Shown here: positions 7,582 to 16,085 of the stretch, piece by piece
Layout of the letters: each line of letters begins with the position of its first letter
Position numbering within the stretch: position 1 is the first letter of the stretch
NCBI RefSeq assembly: GCF_025642155.1
Contig: NZ_CP106798.1
Span: forward strand, 5,022,001-5,086,000
Length of the DNA stretch: 64,000 bases
Reading direction: 5' to 3'
From: Streptomyces sp. HUAS 15-9
Lineage (GTDB): Bacteria; Actinomycetota; Actinomycetes; Streptomycetales; Streptomycetaceae
The notes under the pieces: model-generated
Told to the model about the DNA's origin: nothing
Seen by the model: only the letters and a program-made list of their open reading frames with translations
Database searches by the model: none
Program-made: the position numbers and the translations under genes

Positions 7582-8421
7582 ATGGCGCTCATCGCAATCG
7601 CCGCCGACAAGGGTTCTCCCGGCGTCACCACCGCGGCCGTCGCCCTCGCGGCGGTCTGGCCGCGCCGCGTCCTGCTCGCCGAGACCGACCCGGCGGGCGG
7701 CGACCTGGTCTACCGCAGCGCCGCCGCGCACGGCGGACCGCTCAACCCGAACACCGGCATGCTGTCCATAGCCGCGACCGCCCGGCGCGGACTGGTTCCC
7801 GATCAACTGTGGGACCACGTGCAGCCGTTGAGCGGGGGGCTCGAGGTGCTCGTCGGGCTCGGCGTCGCCGAGCAGGCCACCGGGCTCGCCGGTCTCTGGC
7901 CCACCCTCGGACACGCCTTCGCCTCCCTCGCCGACTCCCCGAACGCGCCCGCCGACGTCATCGCCGACTGCGGGCGGGTCAGCGGGGAGACCCCGGCCGT
8001 CGAACTGTTCCCGCACGCCGCCCTCGTGCTGCTCGTCTCGCGCACCGAGCCCGAGGCCCTCGCCCGGGTCCGGGACCGTGCCGCCGCCCTCTCCACCAAG
8101 CTGCACGGCGGCCCGCGTGGCGCCGCCACCCTCGCCACCCCGCTCATCGGCGTCGTCCTGATCGCCGACCCGAGCAGCTCGGCCAAGCTCGTCAACCAGG
8201 TCAACGACATGCTGGTGCACGCCCAGACGGGCGCCCGTGTCGTCGGCACCGTCGCCGACGACCCCGCCGGCGCCGACCAGCTGGCCGGCCGCAAGCGCGG
8301 CCGCCTCGACAAGTCCCTGCTCATTCGCTCGGCCCGCAAGGTCACCGCGGACCTCCACCAGCAGTACGGCGCCGCCTGGGCCGTACCCGCTCAGCAGGGC
8401 CACGCGGGAGCCGGCCGATGA
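7582..8421 (+). CDS. CpaE/TadZ-like MinD-family ATPase
   Basis: The 279-residue product is a MinD/ParA-type P-loop protein. In CpaE/TadZ proteins this fold localises the Tad machinery. The P-loop reads KGSPGVTT: the signature lysine is kept at the front, but Val replaces the usual Lys before TT. ETDPAGGDL is the switch-like motif. A later 'ADPSSSAKLVNQVNDML' region resembles the ParA C-terminal helices. It lacks the N-terminal receiver-like domain of Gram-negative CpaE. The gene overlaps tadA by 4 bp (ATGA). Confidence 0.85.
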   Translation: MALIAIAADKGSPGVTTAAVALAAVWPRRVLLAETDPAGGDLVYRSAAAHGGPLNPNTGMLSIAATARRGLVPDQLWDHVQPLSGGLEVLVGLGVAEQATGLAGLWPTLGHAFASLADSPNAPADVIADCGRVSGETPAVELFPHAALVLLVSRTEPEALARVRDRAAALSTKLHGGPRGAATLATPLIGVVLIADPSSSAKLVNQVNDMLVHAQTGARVVGTVADDPAGADQLAGRKRGRLDKSLLIRSARKVTADLHQQYGAAWAVPAQQGHAGAGR

Positions 8422-9725
8422 CCGCTGTCGACCACCAGTTGGTCAAGCGGTTCCGGCAGGACGCCGGCGACCGCATTGCCGAGCAGCGCCGCCTCGACCA
8501 GGTGGGCGGCGTCGCGCCGATGTCCACCGAGGACGAGCGGCAGTACGCCCGCGCGGTCATCGCCCAGATTCTGGAGGAGTACGCCCGCACCGAGATCAAC
8601 GCGGGCCGCACCCCCCTCGACGCGGAGACCGAGGAGCAGTACGCGGCCGCCGTGCACGCCGCGCTCTTCGGTGTGGGCCGGCTCCAGCCGCTGCTGGACA
8701 ACCCCGACGTCGAGAACATCGACATCAACGGCTGCGACCAGGTCTTCGTCGGGTATTCCGACGGGCGGGAGGTGAAGGGGGACCCGGTCGCCGAGACCGA
8801 CGAGGAGCTGATCGAGCTCATCCAGGTCCTCGGTGCCTACTCCGGTCTGTCGTCGCGTCCCTTCGACTCCGCCAACCCCCAGCTCGACCTGCGGCTGCCC
8901 GACGGCTCCCGGCTCTCGGCCGTCATGGACGTGGCCCGGCGGCCCGCGCTGTCCATCCGTCGCGCGCGCATGGGCAAGGTCTTCATCTCCGACCTCGTCG
9001 GCAACGGGACGCTGACGCCCGAGGTCGCGCACTTCATGGCCTGCGCGGTCCGCGCCCGCAAGAACATCATGATCGCGGGCGCCACCAACGCCGGCAAGAC
9101 GACGTTGCTGCGCGCGCTCGCCAACGAGATCCCGCCGCACGAGCGCCTGATCACCGTCGAGCGGGCGCTGGAGCTCGGGCTCGACACCTTCCACGATCTG
9201 CACCCGAACGTCGTCGCCTTCGAGGAACGGCTGCCCAACTCCGAGGGCCAGGGCGCCATCACCATGGCCGAACTGGTCCGTCGTTCCCTGCGTATGAACC
9301 CCTCCCGCGTCATCGTCGGTGAGGTCCTCGGCGACGAGATCGTGACCATGCTCAACGCGATGTCGCAGGGCAACGACGGCTCGCTGTCCACGATCCACGC
9401 CAACAGCTCCAGCGAGGTCTTCAACCGTATTTCCACCTACGCGTTGCAGGCGTCCGAGCGGCTGCCCATCGAGGCCAGCCAGATGCTGATCGCGGGTGCG
9501 GTGAACTTCGTCGTCTTCATCCAGCGGCGCAACAACTACCAGACGGGCGGCCGCCTCCAGCGCATGGTGACCTCCGTCCGTGAGGTCAACGGCGTCGACG
9601 GGCGCGTGCTGTCCAGCGAGGTGTTCGCGGAGGCCCCCGACGCACGGGTCGTACCGCACGCGCCCATAGCCTGCCTGGAGGACCTGATGGCCTACGGCTA
9701 CCAGCCGCACGGGGCGTGGGGGTGA
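8418..9725 (+). CDS. tadA: Tad pilus assembly ATPase TadA/CpaF
   Basis: The 435-residue secretion ATPase of the type II/IV secretion family powers Flp pilus assembly at the inner face of the membrane. Visible motifs are Walker A GATNAGKTT (about residues 221-229), an Asp/Glu box around TVERALELGL, Walker B RVIVGEVLGDE (about 297-307) and the His box SLSTIHANS. Walker B has Glu-Val where many homologues have Glu-Val/Ala-Arg. Length is normal for the family. The ATG at 8418 overlaps the CpaE stop and is preferred over much longer upstream extensions. Confidence 0.95.
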   Translation: MTAVDHQLVKRFRQDAGDRIAEQRRLDQVGGVAPMSTEDERQYARAVIAQILEEYARTEINAGRTPLDAETEEQYAAAVHAALFGVGRLQPLLDNPDVENIDINGCDQVFVGYSDGREVKGDPVAETDEELIELIQVLGAYSGLSSRPFDSANPQLDLRLPDGSRLSAVMDVARRPALSIRRARMGKVFISDLVGNGTLTPEVAHFMACAVRARKNIMIAGATNAGKTTLLRALANEIPPHERLITVERALELGLDTFHDLHPNVVAFEERLPNSEGQGAITMAELVRRSLRMNPSRVIVGEVLGDEIVTMLNAMSQGNDGSLSTIHANSSSEVFNRISTYALQASERLPIEASQMLIAGAVNFVVFIQRRNNYQTGGRLQRMVTSVREVNGVDGRVLSSEVFAEAPDARVVPHAPIACLEDLMAYGYQPHGAWG

Positions 9726-10735
9726 CCGGCATGACGTACTCAGCGCCCACCTACGCGGCTCTCGGCTCGCTCGGCTCCCTCGGCGGTCTCTTCTCCACCG
9801 AGGTCCTGTACTCGATCGGCAGCGGAGTCGCCGTCGGCGGCGGGCTCGGGTTGCTGATGATCGCCGTACGCGGACTGCCCGCCAAGCCCGAGCACGAGAA
9901 GCAGAAGGCCAACGAACGGGCCGCCGAGCTCATCCGGTTCGCCGGCCGGCGCGGCTCGCTCGCCGCCATCATCGGGCTCGCCGTTCTGCTGCTCACCCGC
10001 TGGGCGGTGGCCGGTATCGCGGCCGGTGTCCTCGTCTTCTTCTGGGACCGTCTGTTTGGCGGCGCCGCCGAGGAACGGGCCGCCATGCGCCGCGTGGAGG
10101 CCCTCGCCTCCTGGACGGAGTCCCTGCGCGACACCATCGCGGGCGCCGTCGGCCTGGAGCAGGCCATCCCGGCGTCCGCCCGCGCCGCGGCCCCCGTGCT
10201 GCGCCCGCATCTCGACGCCCTCGTCGACCGGCTGCGCGCCCGCACCCCGCTGCCGGAGGCGCTCCAGCACCTCTCCGACGAGATCGACGACGCGTCGGCG
10301 GACATCATCGTGGCGGCCCTGATCCTCAACGCCCGCCTGCGCGGCCCGGGTCTGCGGCAGGTCCTCGGCGCGCTGGCCAAGTCGGCGCGCGAGGAGGTCG
10401 ACATGCGTCAGCGCGTGATGGCCCAGCGGGCCTCCACCCGCCGCTCGGTGCAGATCGTCGTCGCCGTGTCGATCGCGTTCGTCCTCGGCCTCGCCGTCTT
10501 CAACCGCGACTTCGTGCAGCCGTACGGCACGGCGGTCGGCCAGCTCGTCCTCGCCGTCGTCTGCGGCCTGTTCGCGCTCGGCTTCTGGTGGCTGCGCAAG
10601 CTGTCGACGATCGAGACGCCGGAGCGGTTCCTGGTGCGGGACGAGTCCTCGGTGCAGTTCGTACGGCCGCGCACGCCGGCCGGGCAGGGCCCCCAGCCCC
10701 AGCCGTTCCCGTCGGAGGAAGGGGTACGCCGGTGA
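9722..10735 (+). CDS. tadB: Tad pilus inner-membrane platform protein TadB
   Basis: The product is about 337 residues. An N-terminal membrane segment, a pair of segments around 'AAIIGLAVLLLTRWAVAGIAAG', a cytosolic T2SSF (GspF-like) domain (SWTESLRDTIAGAVGLEQAI) and two C-terminal segments are the TadB layout. TadB and TadC form the platform on which TadA works. The GTG at 9722 overlaps the tadA stop (GTGA); a GTG at 9716 and an ATG at 9731 are possible alternatives. Confidence 0.93.
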   Translation: MTGMTYSAPTYAALGSLGSLGGLFSTEVLYSIGSGVAVGGGLGLLMIAVRGLPAKPEHEKQKANERAAELIRFAGRRGSLAAIIGLAVLLLTRWAVAGIAAGVLVFFWDRLFGGAAEERAAMRRVEALASWTESLRDTIAGAVGLEQAIPASARAAAPVLRPHLDALVDRLRARTPLPEALQHLSDEIDDASADIIVAALILNARLRGPGLRQVLGALAKSAREEVDMRQRVMAQRASTRRSVQIVVAVSIAFVLGLAVFNRDFVQPYGTAVGQLVLAVVCGLFALGFWWLRKLSTIETPERFLVRDESSVQFVRPRTPAGQGPQPQPFPSEEGVRR

Positions 10736-11652
10736 GCCTGACGATGCCGATCCTGGTCGGCGTGGTCCTCGGACTGGGCGTCTACGCGCTCATCCGCGCC
10801 TTCATGCCGACGAAGCGCAGCGCGGTCGCGCAGGTCGCCCGGATCGACGCGATGCGGGCGCGCGGAACCGCGTACGAGTCGGTCCGGCAGACCAAGGACA
10901 CCGGACGCTTCGGCTCGCTGCGGGCCGAGATCGGCGCCCGTGTCTCCGAGTTCTACCTCCAGCAGGGCTGGGAACAGCGCTCGCTGCGGGCGGATCTGGC
11001 CGTCCTGGACCGCAGCTGGGAGAAGTTCCTGGCGACCAAGGTGCTGCTGGCGACTGCGGGACTGTTCTTCGGCCCGTTCCTGTTCGCGGTGGTCTGGACG
11101 CTGGGCTTCGGCTCCAGCCCCGTCATCCCGGTCTGGCTGGCGCTGCTCTTCGCGGCGCTCTTCTTCTTCCTGCCCGACCTGGAGGTACGGCGGGACGCGG
11201 CCGAGAAGCGCCGCGACCTGCGGCGCGTGATCGGGGCGTACCTGGACCTGGTGTCGATGAGCCTGGCGGGCGGCCGCGGTCTCCCCGAGGCCCTCATGGC
11301 CGCCGCCGAGGTCTCCGACGGCTGGGCCACCCAGCGCATCCGCAACGCCCTCGCCGACGCCCGGATCACCGGCATCAGCCAGTGGCAGGCGCTCGGCGCG
11401 CTGGGCGAGGAGCTGGGCGTCGAGGAGCTGAAGGACCTGTCGGCCTCCCTGGCCCTCGTCGCGGACGACGGCGCCAAGGTCCGCGAGTCGCTCGCCTCCC
11501 GCGCCGAGACCATGCGCCACCGCGAGCTGGCCGAGATCGAGGGCAGCGCGGGCGAGAAGTCGCAGTCGATGCTCGTGGCACAGCTGCTGCTGTGCGCCGG
11601 GTTCCTGGTGTTCCTGATCTTCCCGGCGGCGATGCGGGTGTTCCAGGTCTGA
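10732..11652 (+). CDS. tadC: Tad pilus inner-membrane platform protein TadC
   Basis: The 306-residue product is the second T2SSF-domain platform protein. It has an N-terminal membrane segment, two central segments ('FFGPFLFAVVWTLGFG' and the following helix), a cytosolic T2SSF domain containing LDLVSMSLAGGRGLPEALM, and a C-terminal segment ending PAAMRVFQV. The GTG at 10732 overlaps the tadB stop by 4 bp, so translation is coupled. Confidence 0.93.
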   Translation: MSLTMPILVGVVLGLGVYALIRAFMPTKRSAVAQVARIDAMRARGTAYESVRQTKDTGRFGSLRAEIGARVSEFYLQQGWEQRSLRADLAVLDRSWEKFLATKVLLATAGLFFGPFLFAVVWTLGFGSSPVIPVWLALLFAALFFFLPDLEVRRDAAEKRRDLRRVIGAYLDLVSMSLAGGRGLPEALMAAAEVSDGWATQRIRNALADARITGISQWQALGALGEELGVEELKDLSASLALVADDGAKVRESLASRAETMRHRELAEIEGSAGEKSQSMLVAQLLLCAGFLVFLIFPAAMRVFQV

Positions 11653-11695
11653 GCCCCATCCACAACCGCGAATCGTTTCGAGAGGACAACTCATC

Positions 11696-11947
11696 ATGAA
11701 CGGACGGAACTTCGGCACGGGGATCCCGGCCGTGGACTTCCTGGTCACTTTCTTTCAGGCCCGCGTGGAGCGCGCCCGCTCCGGCGAACTGGACCGCGGC
11801 GCCTCCGCGGTGGAGTGGGTCATCATCTCCGCGGTCGTCGTGGCGATCGTCGGCGTGGTGGCCGCGATCATCAACGAAGCGCTGAAGAGCGGAGCCGACA
11901 AGGTCGGTGACTGCATCAAGGGCGCCAGCGCGGACAAGACCTGCTGA
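11696..11947 (+). CDS. flp: Flp-type major pilin
   Basis: The 83-residue class IV Flp pilin-like protein has the cleavage and recognition region RG-ASAVEW, with the invariant Glu at +5, followed by the hydrophobic helix VIISAVVVAIVGVVAAI. The N-terminal leader of about 38 residues is longer than in most Flp pilins. The tail carries two cysteines (GDCIK and KTC at the end) that could form a disulfide. It would be processed by the prepilin peptidase at 21317-22045. GAGAGGAC lies upstream of the ATG. Confidence 0.9.
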   Translation: MNGRNFGTGIPAVDFLVTFFQARVERARSGELDRGASAVEWVIISAVVVAIVGVVAAIINEALKSGADKVGDCIKGASADKTC

Positions 11948-11976
11948 TCAGGCGTACGACGACGGGGAAGACGGGG

Positions 11977-12426
11977 TTGTTTGTGGGCGTGGGCAGATGG
12001 GCGCGCCGCCGGGCGGGGGCCGTGCGCGGCGACTCCTGTGACTCGGGCATGACCGCGATCGAGTTCGTGCTGCTCACTCCCGTCCTGTTCTTCATGATCT
12101 TCGCGACCGTCCAGTTCGCCCTGTATTTCTTCGCCGACCACGTGGCCCAGGCGGCGGCCCAGGCGGGTGCCCGCAAGGCCCGCGCCACGGCCGACGAACA
12201 ACCGGGTGCCTGGCGCGGCGAGGCGCGGGACGTGGTCGACTCCTACATCCGCCAACTCGGCCCGCAGCTGGTCCTGTCCCCGGACGTGACGACGCTCCAG
12301 CCGGAGCAGAACACGGTGGGGGTGGAGATCTCGGCACGGGTGCCGACGGTGTTTCCCGGGCTGGACCTGACGGTGCACGCGCAGTCCTCGGGCCCGGTGG
12401 AGCGCTTCGTGAAGGAGGAGAACTAG
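11977..12426 (+). CDS. TadE-like pseudopilin
   Basis: The product of about 149 residues has a basic N-terminus, then DSGMTAIEFVLLTPVLFFMI, a pilin-like helix with a Glu just inside the membrane, and a globular TadE-type domain (FADHVAQAAAQAGARKARAT). TadE-like proteins are minor pilins of the Tad system. The start is uncertain: TTG at 11977 or GTG at 11983, the latter six bases after GGGG. Confidence 0.85.
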   Translation: MFVGVGRWARRRAGAVRGDSCDSGMTAIEFVLLTPVLFFMIFATVQFALYFFADHVAQAAAQAGARKARATADEQPGAWRGEARDVVDSYIRQLGPQLVLSPDVTTLQPEQNTVGVEISARVPTVFPGLDLTVHAQSSGPVERFVKEEN

Positions 12427-12864
12427 GTGTCACCCGAGCCGCCCCTCGACTCCTCGCGCGGACGACTCACGGGGGACGATCGGGGCCTGTCCACCGTGGA
12501 GGTGGTGATCCTCGCCCCGGTGATGATCCTCTTCATCCTGGTCCTGGTGGCCTTCGGCCAGCTGGTCGACGGCCGGGGCGCGCTGGACGGCGCCGCCCGC
12601 GACGCGGCCCGCGCGGGCTCGATCCAGAAGGACCACGCGACGGCCATGGCGGAGGCCCGCAAGGCCGCCGAGGCGGACCTGTCGGACGTCTGCTCCGGCC
12701 CGGTGTCCGTCGTCCAGACCAGCCAGGGCTTCGCACCCGACACCATCTTCACGGTCGAGGTGAGCTGCCAGGTGCGGGGCCTGGCGATGCTGGGCCTGAA
12801 CGTCCCGACACGGCTGTCGGCGAGCTTCAGTTCCCCGCTGGACCCGTTCCGGAGGACGGCGTGA
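12427..12864 (+). CDS. TadE/TadF-like pseudopilin
   Basis: The 145-residue product has the processing-site-like sequence DDRGLSTVEVVILAPVMILF, with Glu at +5 and a hydrophobic helix, then ALDGAARDAARAGSIQ, a motif shared by TadE/TadF proteins. Two cysteines (DVCSG, VSCQV) lie in the exported domain. The GTG start is separated from the previous stop by one base, and its own stop overlaps the next GTG by 4 bp. Confidence 0.85.
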   Translation: MSPEPPLDSSRGRLTGDDRGLSTVEVVILAPVMILFILVLVAFGQLVDGRGALDGAARDAARAGSIQKDHATAMAEARKAAEADLSDVCSGPVSVVQTSQGFAPDTIFTVEVSCQVRGLAMLGLNVPTRLSASFSSPLDPFRRTA

Positions 12865-13340
12865 GACGCGATGTCGTACGGGAACGGTACGTACGGGAAT
12901 GGTGGGCGGCCCGCCGCTCGCGGCTGGACGACCACGGCTCCGGCGCGGGCGCGGTCATCATCTTCGCCCTGGTCTTCCTCTCCCTCTCCGCCTTCGTGAT
13001 CGACGGCGGCCTGTCCATCTCCAAGCGTGAACGCGCCGCCGACATCGCGGAGCAGGCCGCCCGCTACGCCGCCCAGGACATCGACAAGGAAGCCCTCTAC
13101 GACAACGAGGGCGGCCCCGCGCCGATCAACTTCCAGGACTGCGACGCCCGGGTGAAGGCCTTCGCCCGCGAGATGGACATGAACGGCGCGGACATCGCCG
13201 CGACCCACTGCGTGGCGGCCGACGCCCAGCGGGTGGAGGTCGAGGTGCAGTTGACGTACCAGCCGGTGTTCACCGGGATGTTCTACGGCGGCGACGTGGT
13301 GGTGCACGGGCAGGCGGCCGCGAAGAACGAGGTCGGCTGA
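12861..13340 (+). CDS. TadG-like pilus-associated protein
   Basis: The 159-residue product has an N-terminal DDHGSGAGAVIIFALVFLSL membrane region followed by 'DGGLSISKRERAADIAEQAA', the typical start of TadG/Tad-like pseudopilins (an Asp-Gly-Gly after the helix and an Ala-rich amphipathic helix). It is short and lacks the von Willebrand domain of large TadG proteins. It is the last gene of this Tad block, convergent with the kinase gene 33 bp away. No strong terminator hairpin was seen between them. Confidence 0.82.
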   Translation: MRRDVVRERYVREWWAARRSRLDDHGSGAGAVIIFALVFLSLSAFVIDGGLSISKRERAADIAEQAARYAAQDIDKEALYDNEGGPAPINFQDCDARVKAFAREMDMNGADIAATHCVAADAQRVEVEVQLTYQPVFTGMFYGGDVVVHGQAAAKNEVG

Positions 13341-13373
13341 TCCGGAGGGGACATCGCTCGGGCCTGCTCGGAC

Positions 13374-15218
13374 CTACTCGGGCTTCCACTGCGTGGCGGT
13401 GACCACGTAGGTGGGGAGGTCGTCGTTCGAGGGGTCCTTGCCGACCTTCGTGATCCAGAGGTGGATGACGGGACCCTCGCTGGATTCGATGCACAGACCG
13501 GTGCCCGTCTTGAGCACCGAGCCGTTGCGGATCCTGCTCAGGGGGACCGGGTTGGCGAGCGTGGCCTCACGGGCGGTGTCCCGGCACTGGGTGGGCGTGG
13601 GGCGCTCTTGCGTCGTCACGTTGAACGCGCCGCTCTCGTCGGCGAGATGGATGCCGTTTCCCTTGATGGGGTCGGGGCAGTCCGTGTACGTGAGCCACTG
13701 GCCGGAGGTCGGCAGGTAGGCGTCGTTCAGGGAGACCGAGAGGTCGTCCAGATCGAGCGTGGTGACGTCGGACGGGCTGCACAGAGTGCCGGATCCGACG
13801 TCCTTGGCGGTCGCCGTGAATTTTGGGGCACGCAGCACCAGGTTCTTGTTCCGGACGCTGATCTGCCACCCGGCCTCGGTCTTCGGAGCGTCCGGACCGG
13901 CGGAGGCTCCCGCGCCGACCGAGGCAGCACTCGCTTTCGGGCTCCCACCCCCTGCGGAGCCGGACTTGGCGCCTCCGGACGCGCTCGACGAGTTGTCCGT
14001 GCCGTTGTCATCCCCGAGCATCCGGTACGCGGCGACGGAGCCGCCCCCGATCACGAGAACGCCCGCGGCGATGGAGGCGAGCAGCGGTGTACGACGCCGC
14101 CGGGGAGCCGGGGCCGCTGACGCGGGCTCAGCGAGGGGTGCGGACTGCGGCGGGTACGACGGCGCGGTCGGCGCGGCGGCCATGGAGACCGCGCCTGGTG
14201 CGCTCGCCGGGCGCGTGGGCGCGGCCGCCGCGAAGGCGGCCTCGGGAGAGAGCCCCGGCTGGGTGGACACCGGGGCCGGCGGCGCCTGCGGGGGCAGCGC
14301 GCCGCTCGGGGCCGCGGCGGAGGAGTAGAACCGCATCGTCCGCTCCTGCTCAGCGATCTGCTCCACCACGGCCTGCGGCAGCCACCAGCCCTCGTGCCGC
14401 ATCAGGCCTTCCGCCCCGGCCAGGTCGTGGCACGCCTCGATGATCTGGTCGGGAGTCGGCCGGGCGGTCGGATCCTTGCCGAGGCAGGCGGCGACGATGC
14501 CGCGCAGTTCCTCGGGGCAGGCGGTGAGGTCGGGTTCGGTGGAGACGATCCGGTACAGCAGGGCGTGCGAGGACCCGTCCCCGAAGGGGTGCCGTCCCGT
14601 CGCCGCGAAGTACGTGATCAGGCCGAGGGCGAAGACGTCCAGGGCCGGGGTCACCGCACCGCCCACGGCCTGTTCGGGTGCCATGTAGGCGGGCGTGCCC
14701 AGACGGACGTCCGTGCCGGTGAGCGCGGTCGTGTCGGCGGCACGGGCGATGCCGAAGTCGATGACACGGGGTCCGTCGGAGGCCAGCAGCACGTTGGAGG
14801 GCTTCAGGTCCCGGTGAATGACACCGGCCGCGTGGATGGTCTGGAGGGCCTCGGCGATGCCGGCCGTCAGCTGCAGTGCCGTCCGCACCGGCAGTACGCC
14901 GTGCTGGTGAACGGCCGCGGCGAGCGAGGGCCCCGGGACGTATCCGACGGCCAGCCAGGGCTCGGGCCCGTCGGTGAAGCTGTCGAGGACAGGTGCGGTG
15001 TAGGGGCCCTGTACGCGGCGGGCGGCGGCGACCTCCTGGGTGAAGCGCTTGCGGAACTCCGGATCCTGGGCGTACTCCCGCCGCACGGCCTTCAGCGCCA
15101 CCGGCTGCCCGCCCCGTGTGTGCGAGAGGTACACCACGCCCATCCCGCCCTCACCCAGCCGGGCACGGAGTCGGTAACCGGCTATCTCCTGGGTGTCGTC
15201 CGGCGCCAGCGCTTCCAT
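13374..15218 (-). CDS. Membrane Ser/Thr protein kinase (PknB-like)
   Basis: The 614-residue Hanks-type kinase has the glycine loop LGEGGMGVVY (21-30), catalytic Lys43, HRDLKPSN (135-142) and DFG (154-156), so it should be active. A Pro/Ala-rich linker (about 300-375), one membrane segment (about 378-398) and a Ser/Gly linker lead to an extracellular domain of about 180 residues. That domain has cysteines GTLCSPS, YTDCPDP, TQCRDT and GLCIESS, probably disulfide-bonded, and no PASTA repeats. It may sense an extracellular signal. It lies downstream of the calpain-like protease operon on the same strand with a 150-bp gap, so co-transcription is uncertain. Confidence 0.93.
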   Translation of the reverse strand: MEALAPDDTQEIAGYRLRARLGEGGMGVVYLSHTRGGQPVALKAVRREYAQDPEFRKRFTQEVAAARRVQGPYTAPVLDSFTDGPEPWLAVGYVPGPSLAAAVHQHGVLPVRTALQLTAGIAEALQTIHAAGVIHRDLKPSNVLLASDGPRVIDFGIARAADTTALTGTDVRLGTPAYMAPEQAVGGAVTPALDVFALGLITYFAATGRHPFGDGSSHALLYRIVSTEPDLTACPEELRGIVAACLGKDPTARPTPDQIIEACHDLAGAEGLMRHEGWWLPQAVVEQIAEQERTMRFYSSAAAPSGALPPQAPPAPVSTQPGLSPEAAFAAAAPTRPASAPGAVSMAAAPTAPSYPPQSAPLAEPASAAPAPRRRRTPLLASIAAGVLVIGGGSVAAYRMLGDDNGTDNSSSASGGAKSGSAGGGSPKASAASVGAGASAGPDAPKTEAGWQISVRNKNLVLRAPKFTATAKDVGSGTLCSPSDVTTLDLDDLSVSLNDAYLPTSGQWLTYTDCPDPIKGNGIHLADESGAFNVTTQERPTPTQCRDTAREATLANPVPLSRIRNGSVLKTGTGLCIESSEGPVIHLWITKVGKDPSNDDLPTYVVTATQWKPE

Positions 15219-15368
15219 CGGTGGGTCCTTCTAAGGTCGTTGGAGTGGCCATGTTACGGATGCGCCGGGAGGCAAAAGGGAATCGGTCTCGATGGCCCTG
15301 ATCGCAGCCCGCTGTGCTCACCCGAACTGGCACCCTGAACGGGAAAACGTCGAAGTGCTGATGGAGAA

Positions 15369-16085
15369 CTACGCGTCTCCGAGCTGCCGCAGGTCCACGT
15401 ATCCCGCCTTGAAGTCCGGCGAACTCATGTCGACGTTCATGTGGCCCCCGTCGATGGTCTCGACCTTCCAGAGCTTGCCTGCGATCTCGACGGTGGCACC
15501 GGGGCGGAGGTTGTTGTAAAAGGCGTGGGAACCGGAGTCGGCGGCACTGATCGTGGCACTCGGCGGGTCGCTCTCGATGTCCGTGACCACCGCACCCATG
15601 CCCTGCGGTCCGTTGTCCGGAACGTGCCAGCGCAGGCGCCAGTGACCTTCGTACGTGGTCGGCCAGACGGGCATGTGTTTCCCCTTGTGCGTCGAAGCAG
15701 GCAGTCCCGGTGCGGTGAGGACCACGCGGTACGTGCAGATCTGAGAGACGGTGTACGTGTGCCCGCCGAGCGTGACCTTCTGGGCCGGGCGTACGGTCTG
15801 CCGCGCATTGCCCACGGCGAGCTCGGCGCTGCGATGCTTGCCGTCCGCCTTCGCGTCCGCGTACTGCACCTTGGTGCCGCCGGGCAGAGAGGCCGACGCG
15901 GCGCGCAGCACATGAAGACCTTTGGCAGCCTTGTCACCCTCGCACTCGGGCCCCTTGTCGGCCGGCGGTGGCGTGTATCGCGTCGTGGGCGACGGCGACG
16001 GGTCGGCCGTCGGGCTGCCCGATGTCCCGCAGGCGGCCAGCAGCAGCAGGCAGGGAAGGGCTGTGGCGATTCGTACTTTGCTCAT
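15369..16085 (-). CDS. Lipoprotein of unknown function
   Basis: The 238-residue product starts at the ATG at 16085, overlapping the stop of the calpain-like gene (ATGA). The signal peptide ends in the lipobox LLLAAC-GTS, followed by a Pro/Thr/Ser linker. The folded part has two cysteines (PECEGDK, QICTYRV) and several short beta-like stretches; ATVEIAGKLWKVETIDGGHM near the end looks like a small barrel. Its tight coupling suggests it works with the protease at the cell surface, possibly as inhibitor, anchor or partner, which is inference. Confidence 0.8.
   Translation of the reverse strand: MSKVRIATALPCLLLLAACGTSGSPTADPSPSPTTRYTPPPADKGPECEGDKAAKGLHVLRAASASLPGGTKVQYADAKADGKHRSAELAVGNARQTVRPAQKVTLGGHTYTVSQICTYRVVLTAPGLPASTHKGKHMPVWPTTYEGHWRLRWHVPDNGPQGMGAVVTDIESDPPSATISAADSGSHAFYNNLRPGATVEIAGKLWKVETIDGGHMNVDMSSPDFKAGYVDLRQLGDA

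Noticed and set aside
13341..13373. Terminator between the TadG-like and kinase genes
   Set aside because: Only short CTCGG-type direct repeats are present; no stem longer than a few bases can be drawn.
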